From Methylocystis sp. (GTDB lineage: Bacteria > Pseudomonadota > Alphaproteobacteria > Rhizobiales > Beijerinckiaceae), in NCBI GenBank assembly GCA_016178015.1, contig JACOUB010000005.1, positions 31,793 to 95,792 of the forward strand: a stretch of 64,000 nt of DNA, given 5' to 3'. Below, one piece after another: positions 7,814-17,065 of the stretch (its first letter is position 1; each line of letters starts with the position of its first letter). The notes beneath the pieces were generated by a model, which was not told where the DNA came from, did not search any database, and worked only from the letters and a program-made list of their open reading frames with translations. Made by a program: the position numbers and the translations under genes.

Positions 7814-9003
7814 GGCGTCGTCTCCTGTACAAGGACCCTCGAAGCACTGGCCGGCGCAGCGGCCGCGAAATGTTTCTCGTAGATGCGGTGGATCTTGTCG
7901 ACCTTGCCGCCGAACATTTCGATCGGCCGGCGTATCGCCATATTGTCCTCGAGCACCCATCCGGCCTCGAGATGCTTTACCGCCAGATTCGGGCTGCGCT
8001 GACCGATCTGCTCGATGATCGAGAGGAAAATGGCCCCGCCGGTGGCGCTGTTCTGCAGCGCCTTGCGCGTTCCCAGAAACACCAGCCGGAGGGCGTCGAA
8101 TTGGTGATTGCGGATGCGCGAGATCAAGCGCGGCAGGCCGAAGGGAAACAGACGGCCATCGAGATCGGCGGTGATTTCATGGAGGTTGGGCAGCGCGACG
8201 GCGAAGGACTGCGGGACGCCGTCGAGTTCGATGACCGCGCCGAAATCGGCCGGCAGGATGTATTTCAACGCGTCCGCCATCGCATCGAATTCGTCCTGGC
8301 CGAACGGCACGAAGCCCCAGTTGCCGCTCCAGCCGTCGTTGAACAGTTCCGCCATCAGGGCCGTTTCGCCCTTCTTCAGCTCGTTGACTTTTAGCTTGCG
8401 GATCTTCAGACGTTCGCGCCATTCGCGCCGCCCGAGGATGCGCGCCTTGGCCGTGTGGTCGAGTTCCGCGAGGCCGAAGCGATAGGACAATAGATCGCGC
8501 GCCTTCGCATAGCCCAGCGTCTCCAAATGACGCGCGAGATAGGGCGGATGCCAGGGGACGAAAATCATCGGCGTCGCTTCGAACCCCTCGACCAACAGGC
8601 CGCACTCGCCATTGATCGACGGCGAGAATGGGCCGTTGATCCGCTCGGCGCCGCGTTGCGCCAGCCACGACTCGGCGGCCTCGGTCAGCGCGCGCACCAC
8701 CTCGATGTCGTCGATGGCGTCGAGCGCGCCGAATTGGGCGCGCGAGGCGCCGACCGGCTCGATCTCCGGCCGATACATCTGCGCGGCGATGCGGCCTGCC
8801 CATTTGCCATTGCGGCGGGCGAGGAATTCCTGCGCTTCGACACGCTTGAAATGCGGATTGAGGCGATGGCTGTAAACAGTCCAGCGTTCGGCGTCGAGCG
8901 AGGGCGCGAATCCTTGCATCCCCGCATAGAGCACGCGCGGAAGCTTGCTGAAGGCCAGAAACCCAGCGAGGCTATCGACTGGAATGATGTCGATGGCTGA
9001 CAT
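7810..9003 (-). CDS. GNAT-like protein, proposed bacterial ceramide synthase (bCerS)
   Basis: A 397-aa protein without membrane helices. It contains an acyltransferase-like (GNAT/FemAB-type) architecture and the stretch NGPFSPSINGECGLLVEGF near residues 123-141, with the Pro-rich PWHPPYLARHLETLGY at about 149-164. Proteins of this length and organisation are usually annotated 'hypothetical' or 'GNAT acetyltransferase'. The Caulobacter ceramide synthase that N-acylates the sphingoid base belongs to this kind of family and lies near its SPT gene. Here the gene sits between SPT and a dihydroceramide desaturase with ATGA coupling, which strongly suggests the N-acylation step. I cannot run the alignment, so function is inferred from context and resemblance. 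Confidence 0.72.
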   Translation of the reverse strand: MSAIDIIPVDSLAGFLAFSKLPRVLYAGMQGFAPSLDAERWTVYSHRLNPHFKRVEAQEFLARRNGKWAGRIAAQMYRPEIEPVGASRAQFGALDAIDDIEVVRALTEAAESWLAQRGAERINGPFSPSINGECGLLVEGFEATPMIFVPWHPPYLARHLETLGYAKARDLLSYRFGLAELDHTAKARILGRREWRERLKIRKLKVNELKKGETALMAELFNDGWSGNWGFVPFGQDEFDAMADALKYILPADFGAVIELDGVPQSFAVALPNLHEITADLDGRLFPFGLPRLISRIRNHQFDALRLVFLGTRKALQNSATGGAIFLSIIEQIGQRSPNLAVKHLEAGWVLEDNMAIRRPIEMFGGKVDKIHRIYEKHFAAAAPASASRVLVQETTP

Positions 9004-9154
9004 GGCGCATACCTATCGGTCTTAAGGCGTCGAATAAAAGCGTCATATCGACGCGGTTCCTAGGCGACGAGAGCGGTTGCATGGTTTGCAGAAGAACCGA
9101 AAAGCCGCTCTACATCATTGTTTTACTTGCGCGCGCATCCCAAAGCGCGAGCCC

Positions 9155-10408
9155 TCAGCCGCCCGCCATGGCGGCGGCCACCACCTGATGCGCTTCCTCC
9201 GTGACCGGGGGAAGGTCGCGCAGCGCATCGATCACGCCGCGGATTTCCGCCTCGGTGTGATTGGCCGACAAGAAGAAGCGCAGTCTCGGCTGGTCCTTGG
9301 GAACGCCGATCCGCACGATGGGCGGAACGTAAAATCCCTTGCCGCGCAGATGCTGCGAAGCCCACATCGTCTCGAGGTTGCTTGCAAAGAAAATCGGCAC
9401 GACGCCGCGCCCCAGCGCGGGGCCGGTGTCGAAGCCGACCCTGTGAGCCGCGTCGCGGAACAGCGCCGCGTTGCGCGCCAGCTGGCCGACGCGCCATGCC
9501 TCTTCCTGCACCAAGCGCAGCGCGGTGCGCGCCGCCGCGAGAATGACCGGCGACAAGCCGACGCTGTAAACGAAGCCCGGCAGCGTGTAGCGGAACCATT
9601 CGATCACTGGCTTCTTGCCGCAGACGAAGCCGCCGCAAGAGGCGAGCGTCTTCGACATGGTGCCGATGACGAGGTCGATGCGGCTCGGATCGACGCCTTG
9701 ATATTCGGGAAGGCCGCGTCCGGTGTCGCCCAACACGCCCAGCGAATGCGCTTCGTCGACCATGAGCCACGCCTGATGGCGCTCCTTGATGTCGAGGAGG
9801 CGCGGCAAGTCGGCGACATCGCCGTCCATGCTGTAGAGGCCTTCGACGACGATCATCACATGGCGGAAGTCCTCGCGCCGCTTGCGCAGCAGCTGCTCGA
9901 GATGGTCGCAGTCATTGTGGCGGAAATAGACGACTTCCGCTTGCGAGCCGTTGGCGCCGGCGACAATGCTGTTGTGGGCCAGTTCGTCGATGAACAGCGC
10001 GTCGCGCTGGCCCATGAGATAGGCGATGGTCGTGACGTTGGCGAGATAGCCGGAGACCAGCGTCAGCGCGCTCTCCATGCCAAGGAACGCGGCGATCTCC
10101 GCCTCGAACGGCCGGTGGGTCGAACGCTCGCCGCCCACCAGACGCGACGCGAGCGCGCCGACGCCGAGATTGTCGAGCTCGCGTTTTGCCGCTTCGACGA
10201 TGCGGGGATGGTTCGCCAATCCGAGATAGTCGTAGTTGGCGAAACTGACGAAATGGCCGCCCGCGCTCTCGGCATCGCGCTTCAGCTTGTCGAGCTGGGC
10301 GAAGAACGGATCGTCGAATTCGAGCAAAGCGTTGCCGGCGAAGCGGAAGCGTCGCGACGCGTAATCCGAAAGACTTCTGTGCTTGGTCACGTAAAGCGCA
10401 TTCCCCAA
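9155..10408 (-). CDS. spt: serine palmitoyltransferase (alpha-oxoamine synthase family)
   Basis: A 417-aa fold-type I PLP enzyme of the family that holds SPT, AONS/BioF, KBL and ALAS. It has DEAHSLG (218-224), the PLP-lysine motif GTMSKTLAS with Lys253, and SANHTEAEI near the C-terminus. It would condense serine with an acyl-thioester to give 3-ketosphinganine, the committed step. Neighbouring ceramide-modifying genes separate it from BioF or KBL, which it otherwise resembles. The start is uncertain: the longest frame opens with TTG 10408, while GTG 10390 has GGGGA about 11 bases upstream. It is the first gene of the - arm; 151 bases lie between it and the next gene. Confidence 0.88.
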   Translation of the reverse strand: MGNALYVTKHRSLSDYASRRFRFAGNALLEFDDPFFAQLDKLKRDAESAGGHFVSFANYDYLGLANHPRIVEAAKRELDNLGVGALASRLVGGERSTHRPFEAEIAAFLGMESALTLVSGYLANVTTIAYLMGQRDALFIDELAHNSIVAGANGSQAEVVYFRHNDCDHLEQLLRKRREDFRHVMIVVEGLYSMDGDVADLPRLLDIKERHQAWLMVDEAHSLGVLGDTGRGLPEYQGVDPSRIDLVIGTMSKTLASCGGFVCGKKPVIEWFRYTLPGFVYSVGLSPVILAAARTALRLVQEEAWRVGQLARNAALFRDAAHRVGFDTGPALGRGVVPIFFASNLETMWASQHLRGKGFYVPPIVRIGVPKDQPRLRFFLSANHTEAEIRGVIDALRDLPPVTEEAHQVVAAAMAGG

Positions 10409-10560
10409 AAAGATGACGCCGCGCCCCCCTTAAGGGAGCGTGCGGCCGTGGCCCAAGGAAACGGGCGCCGAACCGAGCGGCGCCCGCGCCAAACCCTTAG
10501 CATCCTTCCCCGGTCGGCGAAAGCGTCGCGGCGCCGCGGGCCGGCGGGGGCGTTCTTATC

Positions 10561-10585
10561 CCTTCTCCCGCGACGCGGGAGAAGG
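10561..10585. repeat. family A palindrome
   Basis: Arms CCTTCTCCCGC and GCGGGAGAAGG around a central GAC. It lies in the divergent interval between the SPT gene and ccmA, so it is not positioned as a terminator for either. Confidence 0.8.
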
Positions 10586-10653
10586 AATGCGCGCCGCATC
10601 TTGGTTGGGTGGGCCTATAGCGCTTCGCCGCGCCAGGCTCTATTGCCTTGGCC

Positions 10654-11313
10654 ATGACCAATGCGAGCGCCCACCCGCACGCCGCAAGACACTCCCTGCG
10701 CTTGCGGGTCGACCATCTATGCGTCGATCGCGGCGGCAGGCGCGTCCTCTCGAACCTGAGTTTATCCGTCGCGAGCAGCGAGGCGCTGGTCGTCACCGGG
10801 CGCAACGGCGTCGGGAAATCCACCCTGCTGCGCGCTGTCGCCGGGTTGTTGCCGAAGGCCGAGGGCGCCATCGAGCTCGACGGCGCCGAGAGCGGCGAGC
10901 TTTGCGTCCTCGCCCATTATCTTGCCCATGTGGACGGCTTGAAGGCGGCCCTCACCGTCGAGGAAAACCTGGATTTTTGGGCGCGTTTCCTCGGGGGCGA
11001 TGACGAGACGCCGAAACCAACCACGATCGCCGACGCCCTTTCGCGCGTCGGTCTTGCGCATGTGGCGCAGGCGCCGGTCGCCATCCTCTCGGCGGGGCAG
11101 AAACGGCGCGTCGCGCTGGCGCGATTGCTGGTCGCCTGGCGTCCGCTGTGGCTGCTCGACGAGCCCTCGAGCGCGCTCGATCTGGCCTCGCGCGAGCGCC
11201 TGGCGCGGATCGTGGCCGAGCATCGCGCCTGCGGCGGCATGATCGTCGTCGCCGCCCACGAGCCGCTGGGGCTCGCGGATGCGCGGGAATTGTCGTTGGA
11301 AGGCGCCACGTGA
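10654..11313 (+). CDS. ccmA: cytochrome c biogenesis ATP-binding export protein CcmA
   Basis: A 219-aa ABC ATPase. It has Walker A GRNGVGKST, signature LSAGQKRRVAL and Walker B LWLLDEPSSAL. Size and the ccmB gene directly downstream identify it as CcmA, which powers release of holo-CcmE from the CcmABCD heme-handling complex in system I cytochrome c maturation. ATG 10654 is the natural start; the frame also allows TTG 10648. It overlaps ccmB by four bases. The rest of the ccm set is not in the window. Confidence 0.92.
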   Translation: MTNASAHPHAARHSLRLRVDHLCVDRGGRRVLSNLSLSVASSEALVVTGRNGVGKSTLLRAVAGLLPKAEGAIELDGAESGELCVLAHYLAHVDGLKAALTVEENLDFWARFLGGDDETPKPTTIADALSRVGLAHVAQAPVAILSAGQKRRVALARLLVAWRPLWLLDEPSSALDLASRERLARIVAEHRACGGMIVVAAHEPLGLADARELSLEGAT

Positions 11314-11978
11314 AGCCGCTGCTCGCCCTCTTCAGACGCGACATGCAGATTGCGCGGCGCATCGGCGGCTCCGCCACGCTGGGCGTGGTGTTTTTTCTCG
11401 TGCTCGTGTCGATCGTGCCGTTCGCCGTGGGGCCGGACCCCAACCTGCTCGCCCGCATCGGGCCGGCAATGCTGTGGATCGCGGCCCTGCTCGCCACCCT
11501 GCTCGGTCTCGATCGTCTGTTTCAGGCGGATGCGGAAGACGGCTCGCTCGACCTCTTTTGCCTCGGCGAGACGCCGCTGGAGCTCGTGGTAGCGGCAAAA
11601 TGCGCGGCGCATTGGGTGGCGACCGGCCTGCCGCTGGCGTTGGCGGCGCCGTTTCTCGGCTTGATGCTCCAGCAAGAAGCGGCGGCGCTCGCCGGCGTCA
11701 CGGTCACGCTGCTCGCCGGAACGCCGGCTCTCACCCTGATCGGCGCGATCGGCGCCGCAGCGACCGTGACCTTGCGCAGGGGCGGCCTGTTGATGGCGCT
11801 CTTGGTCTTGCCGCTGACGATCCCGGTGCTGATCTTCGGCGTTGCGGCGGCCGAGGCGGCGGCCGGCGGGACCGTGCCCTTCTCCGCGCCTTTCTCGATC
11901 CTGTGCGCGATCAGCCTGGCGTCGCTGGCGCTCTGCCCGTTCGCGGCGGCGGCGGCGTTGCGGCATGTGGGGGAATAG
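11310..11978 (+). CDS. ccmB: heme exporter membrane protein CcmB
   Basis: A 222-aa protein with six predicted membrane segments spread over the whole length and the typical start VKPLLALFRRDMQIARRIGG. It begins at GTG 11310, overlapping the ccmA stop. CcmB is the membrane partner of CcmA. In many alphaproteobacteria ccmC and ccmD follow at once; here the next gene is convergent (PBP1A), so the ccm operon is split. Confidence 0.93.
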   Translation: MKPLLALFRRDMQIARRIGGSATLGVVFFLVLVSIVPFAVGPDPNLLARIGPAMLWIAALLATLLGLDRLFQADAEDGSLDLFCLGETPLELVVAAKCAAHWVATGLPLALAAPFLGLMLQQEAAALAGVTVTLLAGTPALTLIGAIGAAATVTLRRGGLLMALLVLPLTIPVLIFGVAAAEAAAGGTVPFSAPFSILCAISLASLALCPFAAAAALRHVGE

Positions 11979-12013
11979 GGCAGTCGCCGATTGATCGCTT
12001 CGCGTGGGCTGTC

Positions 12014-12144
12014 CCCTCTCCCGCTTGCGGGAGAGGGTGGCCCGGCGAAGCCGGGTCGGGTGAGGGCCGATGGGCTTGCGCGGCCCTGCCGCCCTCATCC
12101 GTCGCGCATTCGCGCGACACCTTCTCCCGCGAGGCGGGAGAAGG
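12014..12144. repeat. composite family A element (two palindromes with a linker)
   Basis: Two palindromes flank the linker: CCTCTCCCGC/GCGGGAGAGG at 12015-12036 and CTTCTCCCGC/GCGGGAGAAG at 12121-12144. Between them are the stem CCCGGC/GCCGGG (12041-12055) and TCGCGCATTCGCGCGA (12102-12117). The same paired layout occurs at 39185-39320, so the unit spreads as a pair. It separates convergent ccmB and the PBP1A gene. Confidence 0.8.
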
Positions 12145-12167
12145 ATTCGCGCCCAGCCCAACTGCCG

Positions 12168-14597
12168 CTAATACAGCCCGCCGGTGCCGCTGCCGACCTG
12201 CGAATCGATGTCTTGAGGGCTGGTGGCCAGCACCCCGCCATCGCCGCCGGGCGTCGCATAGAAATCCGGCGGCGCGGTGCCGGCCTTGAACGCCTCCAAG
12301 ATCGTGCCGGCGCCTTGCGAGCGCAGGCCGGTTTTGGGATCGATCGAGATCAACTTGATGCCGGCCGGAACGCGGAACGGCACGTCCGGCTTGTCCTTGA
12401 GCGCCACCATCATGAAGTCGCGGAAAATCGGCGCCGCATAGGTCGCCGCCTGCGCGGCGCGGCCTTCGCCCATCGAACGCGGCCGGTCGTAACCGATGAA
12501 CACGCCGACCGCCAGGTCCGGCGAGAAGCCGACGAACCACAAATCTTTCGCTTCGTTGGTGGTGCCGGTCTTGCCGGCGAGATGCTTGCCGACCGCCTTG
12601 ATCGCGACGCCGGTGCCGCGTTGGACCACCCCTTCCAGGATCGAGGTGATCTGGTAGGCGGTCAGCGAATCCAGCGCCACCCGTTCCTCTCTGGTCCGCT
12701 TGTCGATGAGCCTGGGCTCATTTTGATTCTCCCACGTCGCAGCGTCGCAGGCCAGACATTGACGCTCGTCGTGGCGATAGATGGTGTGGCCCCAACGGTC
12801 TTGAATGCGGTCGATCAGCGTCGCCTTGATGCGCTCGCCGCCATTCACCATCATCGAATAGGCGTTGACCATGCGGATCAAGGTGGTCTCGCCGGCGCCC
12901 AGCGACATGGCGAGGTAGGGCGGCATATCGTCGTAAACGCCAAATCGCTTGGCGTATTCCGCGATGAGCGGCATGCCCACGTCCTTGGCGAGGCGCACCG
13001 TCATCATGTTCTTCGAGTGCTCGACGCCGTAACGCAACGGATGCGGGCCGGAGCCCCGTTCGCCCTCGAAGTTTTCCGGGCTCCAGACTTCGCCGTTGGA
13101 CTGAACGATGGAGATAGGTTCGTCGAGAAGCGACGAGGACGGCGTGTAGCCGTTGTCGAGCGCCGTGGCGTAAACGAACGGCTTGAACGCCGAACCCGGC
13201 TGGCGCAGCGCCTGCGTCGCGCGGTTGAACTCCGACTGGTCGTAAGAAAAGCCGCCAACCATGGAGAGCACGCGACCCGTATAAGGGTCCATCGCCATCA
13301 TGGCGCCGGAAATCTCCGGGATCTGCCGCAGCCGGTATTGGCCGTCGCGTCCCGTTAAGGGCTCGACATAGATGACGTCGCCCGCGGTCAGCGCCGACCG
13401 CGGGCTGTGGCCCGTCCAGCGCATGCCTTCCTGGGCGAGCAGGCCGGTCTCGCGTTCGCGGGCGACATCGCCCGATTTCTCGTGGGCCGGCTGCAGGCCG
13501 ATGCGCGCGCCGGCGTCGGTCGTCTCCAGCACGACGGCGAGGCGCCAAGGCCTTACGTCGCCGAGCGCCGGAATTTCGGCAAGCGCAACGCCCCAGTCCG
13601 CAGCGATGTCGATATGGCGCATCGGCCCCCGGAAGCCATGCGCCTCGTCGAAACGGACCAGACCGTCGGCGAGCGCCTTGCGAGTCCAAGCCTGCATCTG
13701 AGGATCGAGCGTGGTGCGCACCGACAGCCCGCCCTCATAGAGCTTTTTCTCGCCGTAACGTTCGAGCAGGTCGCGCCGCACCTCTTCCGCGAAGAAGCCG
13801 GCGACATAGGTGTTGGGCGACAGCACCCGCGGATTGACGCCGAGCGGCTCGGCCTTCGCCTTTTCACTATCTTCGCGGGAGACGAAGCCATCCGTCACCA
13901 TGCGGTCGATGACATAGTTGCGCCGGTCGATCGCCCGCTCGCGATGCAGGAACGGATGATAGTTGTTGGGGGCCTTGGGCAGCGCCGCGAGATAGGCCGC
14001 CTCGGCGAGCGTCAGCTCGTGGACGGACTTGTTGAAATAGTTGAGCGCCGCGGCGGCGACGCCGTAATTGCCGAGGCCGAGGTAGATTTCATTGAGATAG
14101 AGCTCAAGAATGCGATCCTTGGAATAGGCGGCTTCGATACGGAACGAGATCAGCGCTTCTCTTATCTTGCGTTCGATGGAGTGCTCGTTGCCGACCAGGA
14201 AGTTTTTGGCCACCTGTTGCGTGATGGTCGAGGCGCCCTGCACATGCCGTCCGCCTTGCGCCAACACCGACAGGGCGCGGAAGACGCCCTGGGGATCCAC
14301 CCCGTTATGCGTGTAAAAGTTCTGGTCTTCCGCCGAGATGAAGGCTTGCTTGACAAGCGATGGAATGGCCGAGCCCGGCAAGAACAGGCGCCGCTCGTGC
14401 GAATACTCGGCGAGGATCGAGCCGTCGGCCGCATGCATGCGGGTGGTGACCGGCGGCTCGTACTTGCGCAACTGCGCAGTGTCCGGCAGGTCTTTCGAAA
14501 AGACGTAGATCAGCCCCGCGGCGGCGACCGCCCCGATCAAAAAGACAATGGCGCCGGTTGCGAAAACGAAGCCGAAGAAGCGGGCGATAAACCGCAT
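12168..14597 (-). CDS. mrcA: penicillin-binding protein 1A, bifunctional transglycosylase/transpeptidase
   Basis: An 809-aa class A PBP. It has an N-terminal membrane anchor (about residues 8-32), a GT51 domain with EDQNFYTHNGVDP near residue 91, an OB-like insert, and a transpeptidase with GSAFKPF (the SxxK serine), EHSKN and GKTGTT. The length fits PBP1A of alphaproteobacteria. It polymerises lipid II and cross-links peptidoglycan at the outer face of the inner membrane. The AmiC-type amidase gene lies 292 bases upstream on the same strand, a cell-wall pairing common in this group. Confidence 0.96.
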   Translation of the reverse strand: MRFIARFFGFVFATGAIVFLIGAVAAAGLIYVFSKDLPDTAQLRKYEPPVTTRMHAADGSILAEYSHERRLFLPGSAIPSLVKQAFISAEDQNFYTHNGVDPQGVFRALSVLAQGGRHVQGASTITQQVAKNFLVGNEHSIERKIREALISFRIEAAYSKDRILELYLNEIYLGLGNYGVAAAALNYFNKSVHELTLAEAAYLAALPKAPNNYHPFLHRERAIDRRNYVIDRMVTDGFVSREDSEKAKAEPLGVNPRVLSPNTYVAGFFAEEVRRDLLERYGEKKLYEGGLSVRTTLDPQMQAWTRKALADGLVRFDEAHGFRGPMRHIDIAADWGVALAEIPALGDVRPWRLAVVLETTDAGARIGLQPAHEKSGDVARERETGLLAQEGMRWTGHSPRSALTAGDVIYVEPLTGRDGQYRLRQIPEISGAMMAMDPYTGRVLSMVGGFSYDQSEFNRATQALRQPGSAFKPFVYATALDNGYTPSSSLLDEPISIVQSNGEVWSPENFEGERGSGPHPLRYGVEHSKNMMTVRLAKDVGMPLIAEYAKRFGVYDDMPPYLAMSLGAGETTLIRMVNAYSMMVNGGERIKATLIDRIQDRWGHTIYRHDERQCLACDAATWENQNEPRLIDKRTREERVALDSLTAYQITSILEGVVQRGTGVAIKAVGKHLAGKTGTTNEAKDLWFVGFSPDLAVGVFIGYDRPRSMGEGRAAQAATYAAPIFRDFMMVALKDKPDVPFRVPAGIKLISIDPKTGLRSQGAGTILEAFKAGTAPPDFYATPGGDGGVLATSPQDIDSQVGSGTGGLY

Positions 14598-14889
14598 GAA
14601 TGATGATCCTCGTCGAAGACGGTTCGAACATCGCGATCCGTCCGATCCGTTGTCTGCGGCGAAACCGACCAGGCTCGAATCGCGGCGTCGCTCGAACGCT
14701 TCGTTTCAACGCATGATCTTTCTAGAGAAGTCTACGCCTTTTTTAAGACGGCGCGGGGCGGCGAGGCCGGCGCCCGGAGCTCTGGCGGCGGGCCCATGGT
14801 TCGATCGCCAACGCCACGCCGTCATGGCCGGCCTTGGGCTCGACAAGCGCGGGCGTGACGAACAAGCCTTGCAGGCCGTTGGCGTTGTC

Positions 14890-16272
14890 TCACCGCGCCC
14901 GCTGCGACGACGCCACCGCTTGCGCGCGGCGCTCGCGCGCGGCAAAGAACGCTTCGATGGCTTGCGCGGTCGCGTCCGCCGCCTGTTCGCGCCACTGCGG
15001 CGACGTCAGCCGGGCGAGGTCTTGTTCGCTCGAGAGATAGCCGAGCTCAAGTAGAACCGAAGGCACGTCATGCGCCTTCAGCACCACGAAGCCGGCCGAA
15101 CGACTGGGATTCTTGTTGAGGCTGGCCGCGTTCTTCCATTGACTGATCAGCGTTGCGGCGAACAAACGACTATAGGCGCGCGTCTCGCGCCGCGTTAGAT
15201 CGACGAGAATGCCGTCCACCCCGCTCGCGTCTTCTTTATGCTCGAGCCCAGCGGCTTGATCGGCGAAATTCTCCGTCTCGGCGATGCGCGCGGCGTCGGC
15301 GTCGGAGGCGAGATTGGACGCCGTGTAGACAGTCGCGCCCTCGACGCTCGGTTCGTCGAGCGTGTCGGCGTGGATCGAGACAAACAGCGCCGCATCGTTC
15401 TGGCGGGCGAAGCGCACGCGATCGTCGAGCGAGACGAAGACATCGTCGGTGCGGGTCAAAATGGCGCGGAGACCTCCGCCGGCCTCGATTTTCGCCGCGA
15501 GCGTGCGTGCGAAGTCGAAGACGATCGCTTTTTCTTGTTCGCCGTGAACCCCAGCGGCGCCCACGTCGACGCCGCCGTGCCCGGGATCGATGACGACGAT
15601 GGGTTTTGCTGAATTCCCCGCCGGCGCTTGCGAGTCCAACTGCGCGGCCGGCGGCGGCGGCGTGAGGCGCGCGTGTTCGCCGGCGGCGGCGGCAAAACTC
15701 GAGGCGTCGCTCGGCTCGAGCTCGATGACCAGCCGCGCCCCGGATTGCTGCTCCTCGCTCGCTGCCCGGATGATTTTCGCCGGGCGCGCCAGATCGATAA
15801 CGACGCGCGAACGGCCCGCCGCGAACCGGCCGAAACGAAAAGACTGGACGAGAGGGCTGGGCGCCTGCGCGGCGTCGCGCCCTCGCCGACCGCGGGGCGC
15901 GGGACGTCCGACGTCGGGGTCGATCAGAAAGGCGATCTCGGGAAGATCGACGACGATTCGATAAGGGTCGACGACCGGAAAGGCCGACGCCGAAACTTGC
16001 CCGGTCAGCTCGAAGACGAGGCGCGCCGCATCGCCCTGTTGTTCGAGTCGCGCCGCAATTGCCGAGACGACATTCGACGCGGCGGGCCCGGTGGCCGTAT
16101 CGCGGATCGCGGCGCGATTGCCGATGACGCCGGCGCCGGCGAAAGTCTCGGCGAGCGCGCCGCAATTCAGCGCGAACCCGGCCGCAAGCGCCAGGGCGGC
16201 GGCCCGCATGACGCCAACCGCGCCCAGTAGCGCCTTGAAACGATTGGGCCCGGCCGATCGACGCTCGCTCAT
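14890..16272 (-). CDS. amiC: N-acetylmuramoyl-L-alanine amidase with AMIN domain (AmiC type)
   Basis: A 460-aa exported amidase. It has a twin-arginine-free signal peptide (about residues 20-41), an AMIN domain (about 60-170), a Pro-rich linker and an Amidase_3 catalytic domain from about residue 220. Zinc-site residues are visible in DPGHGG, in the Glu of HGEQEK and in SIHAD; the catalytic Glu is in LLELGYLS. It cleaves the lactyl-amide bond between MurNAc and the stem peptide, chiefly for daughter-cell separation. There is a short insertion near VYTASNLASDADA, typical of the AmiC autoinhibitory helix region. Confidence 0.94.
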   Translation of the reverse strand: MSERRSAGPNRFKALLGAVGVMRAAALALAAGFALNCGALAETFAGAGVIGNRAAIRDTATGPAASNVVSAIAARLEQQGDAARLVFELTGQVSASAFPVVDPYRIVVDLPEIAFLIDPDVGRPAPRGRRGRDAAQAPSPLVQSFRFGRFAAGRSRVVIDLARPAKIIRAASEEQQSGARLVIELEPSDASSFAAAAGEHARLTPPPPAAQLDSQAPAGNSAKPIVVIDPGHGGVDVGAAGVHGEQEKAIVFDFARTLAAKIEAGGGLRAILTRTDDVFVSLDDRVRFARQNDAALFVSIHADTLDEPSVEGATVYTASNLASDADAARIAETENFADQAAGLEHKEDASGVDGILVDLTRRETRAYSRLFAATLISQWKNAASLNKNPSRSAGFVVLKAHDVPSVLLELGYLSSEQDLARLTSPQWREQAADATAQAIEAFFAARERRAQAVASSQRAR

Positions 16273-16437
16273 TCGCGCTTGTCCCGTTTCCCCGCCCTCT
16301 TATTTGGCGGCGTCCTTGCGTCAAGCTGGCGCTGTTCGCCCGAGCCATCCCCTATTTTTGAGAGGTTCGGGTTAACAGATCGTTAGATAGGCGCGGCGCG
16401 GCCCGCGGCTGTCCTCGAGCCCAATAATTTAATAATA

Positions 16438-16462
16438 GCGCAATAGTATTATAGAGTTGCGC
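16438..16462. promoter_or_regulatory. AT-rich inverted repeat upstream of rne and amiC
   Basis: Arms GCGCAA (16438-16443) and TTGCGC (16457-16462) flank a 13-base AT-rich core, next to an ATAATTTAATAATA tract. This is the most AT-rich point of the divergent interval and a likely place for promoter or regulator binding, but no specific factor can be named. Confidence 0.35.
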
Positions 16463-16947
16463 CGCGATCGCGACGCGCCGGGACACGCGTCGTCGGACGC
16501 GGCGAGCGCATGCGGCCGGAGAGGCGTCTCACCTGCGCCACAAGCGCCTGCAACTTGCGGTACGCGGATCGAGCGGCTATGTATGAAGCGTTCCCGGGAC
16601 GAACGACGGCAGGGTCGGGATGGAGCTGGGCTCCGCGAGTTCGTCGTTGCGCCTACGGGCGTCTCGCAAGGGGCGTCGCGCTGGCGGCGGCCGGGGAACG
16701 GCGACGTCGGTCGCGCGTTTGGCGACGCGAGGATCGGTAGGCGCGGCTCTAAAGCTGCCGCGACAAAGGTTTTTGTGACGAGATCATGGCGCAAACCATG
16801 ACATGTGAAGGGACGGCTATTCGCATCGCGCGTTGGACGCATGCGAGAGCGGTTGCTCGGCTTTGCGCCCCGTCTCGTCGCTTTCCTCGAATCGGCTCCC
16901 GGCCCGGCTCGCGCCGTTGTTGCGCGATCCGCTCCCGTGCTTTGTCC

Positions 16948-17065
16948 ACCGGCCGCGAGGCCGGTTCGCGTCGCTGCGGTTTCGCGATTTCACCCTCTCC
17001 CTCGACAACATGCGCTGGCGTCGATGCGTCTCGCCGAAGTGCGGTCACACAGCCTCTCGTGAGGC
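16948..17065 (+). promoter_or_regulatory. structured leader of rne (two hairpins)
   Basis: Hairpin 1 at 16948-16965 is a perfect 7-bp stem, ACCGGCC/GGCCGGT, closed by a GCGA (GNRA) tetraloop. Hairpin 2 at 17052-17065 is GCCTC/GAGGC with a TCGT loop, 51 bases before the rne ATG. Enterobacterial rne is autoregulated through stem-loops in a long leader that RNase E itself recognises; these hairpins are candidates for the same role here. Confidence 0.4.

Noticed and set aside
13407..14603. A 398-codon + strand frame opposite PBP1A
   Set aside because: Shadow of the PBP1A gene with no family resemblance.
14598..14889. A gene between the amidase and PBP1A
   Set aside because: Short frames on both strands lack a ribosome-binding site and any recognisable sequence.
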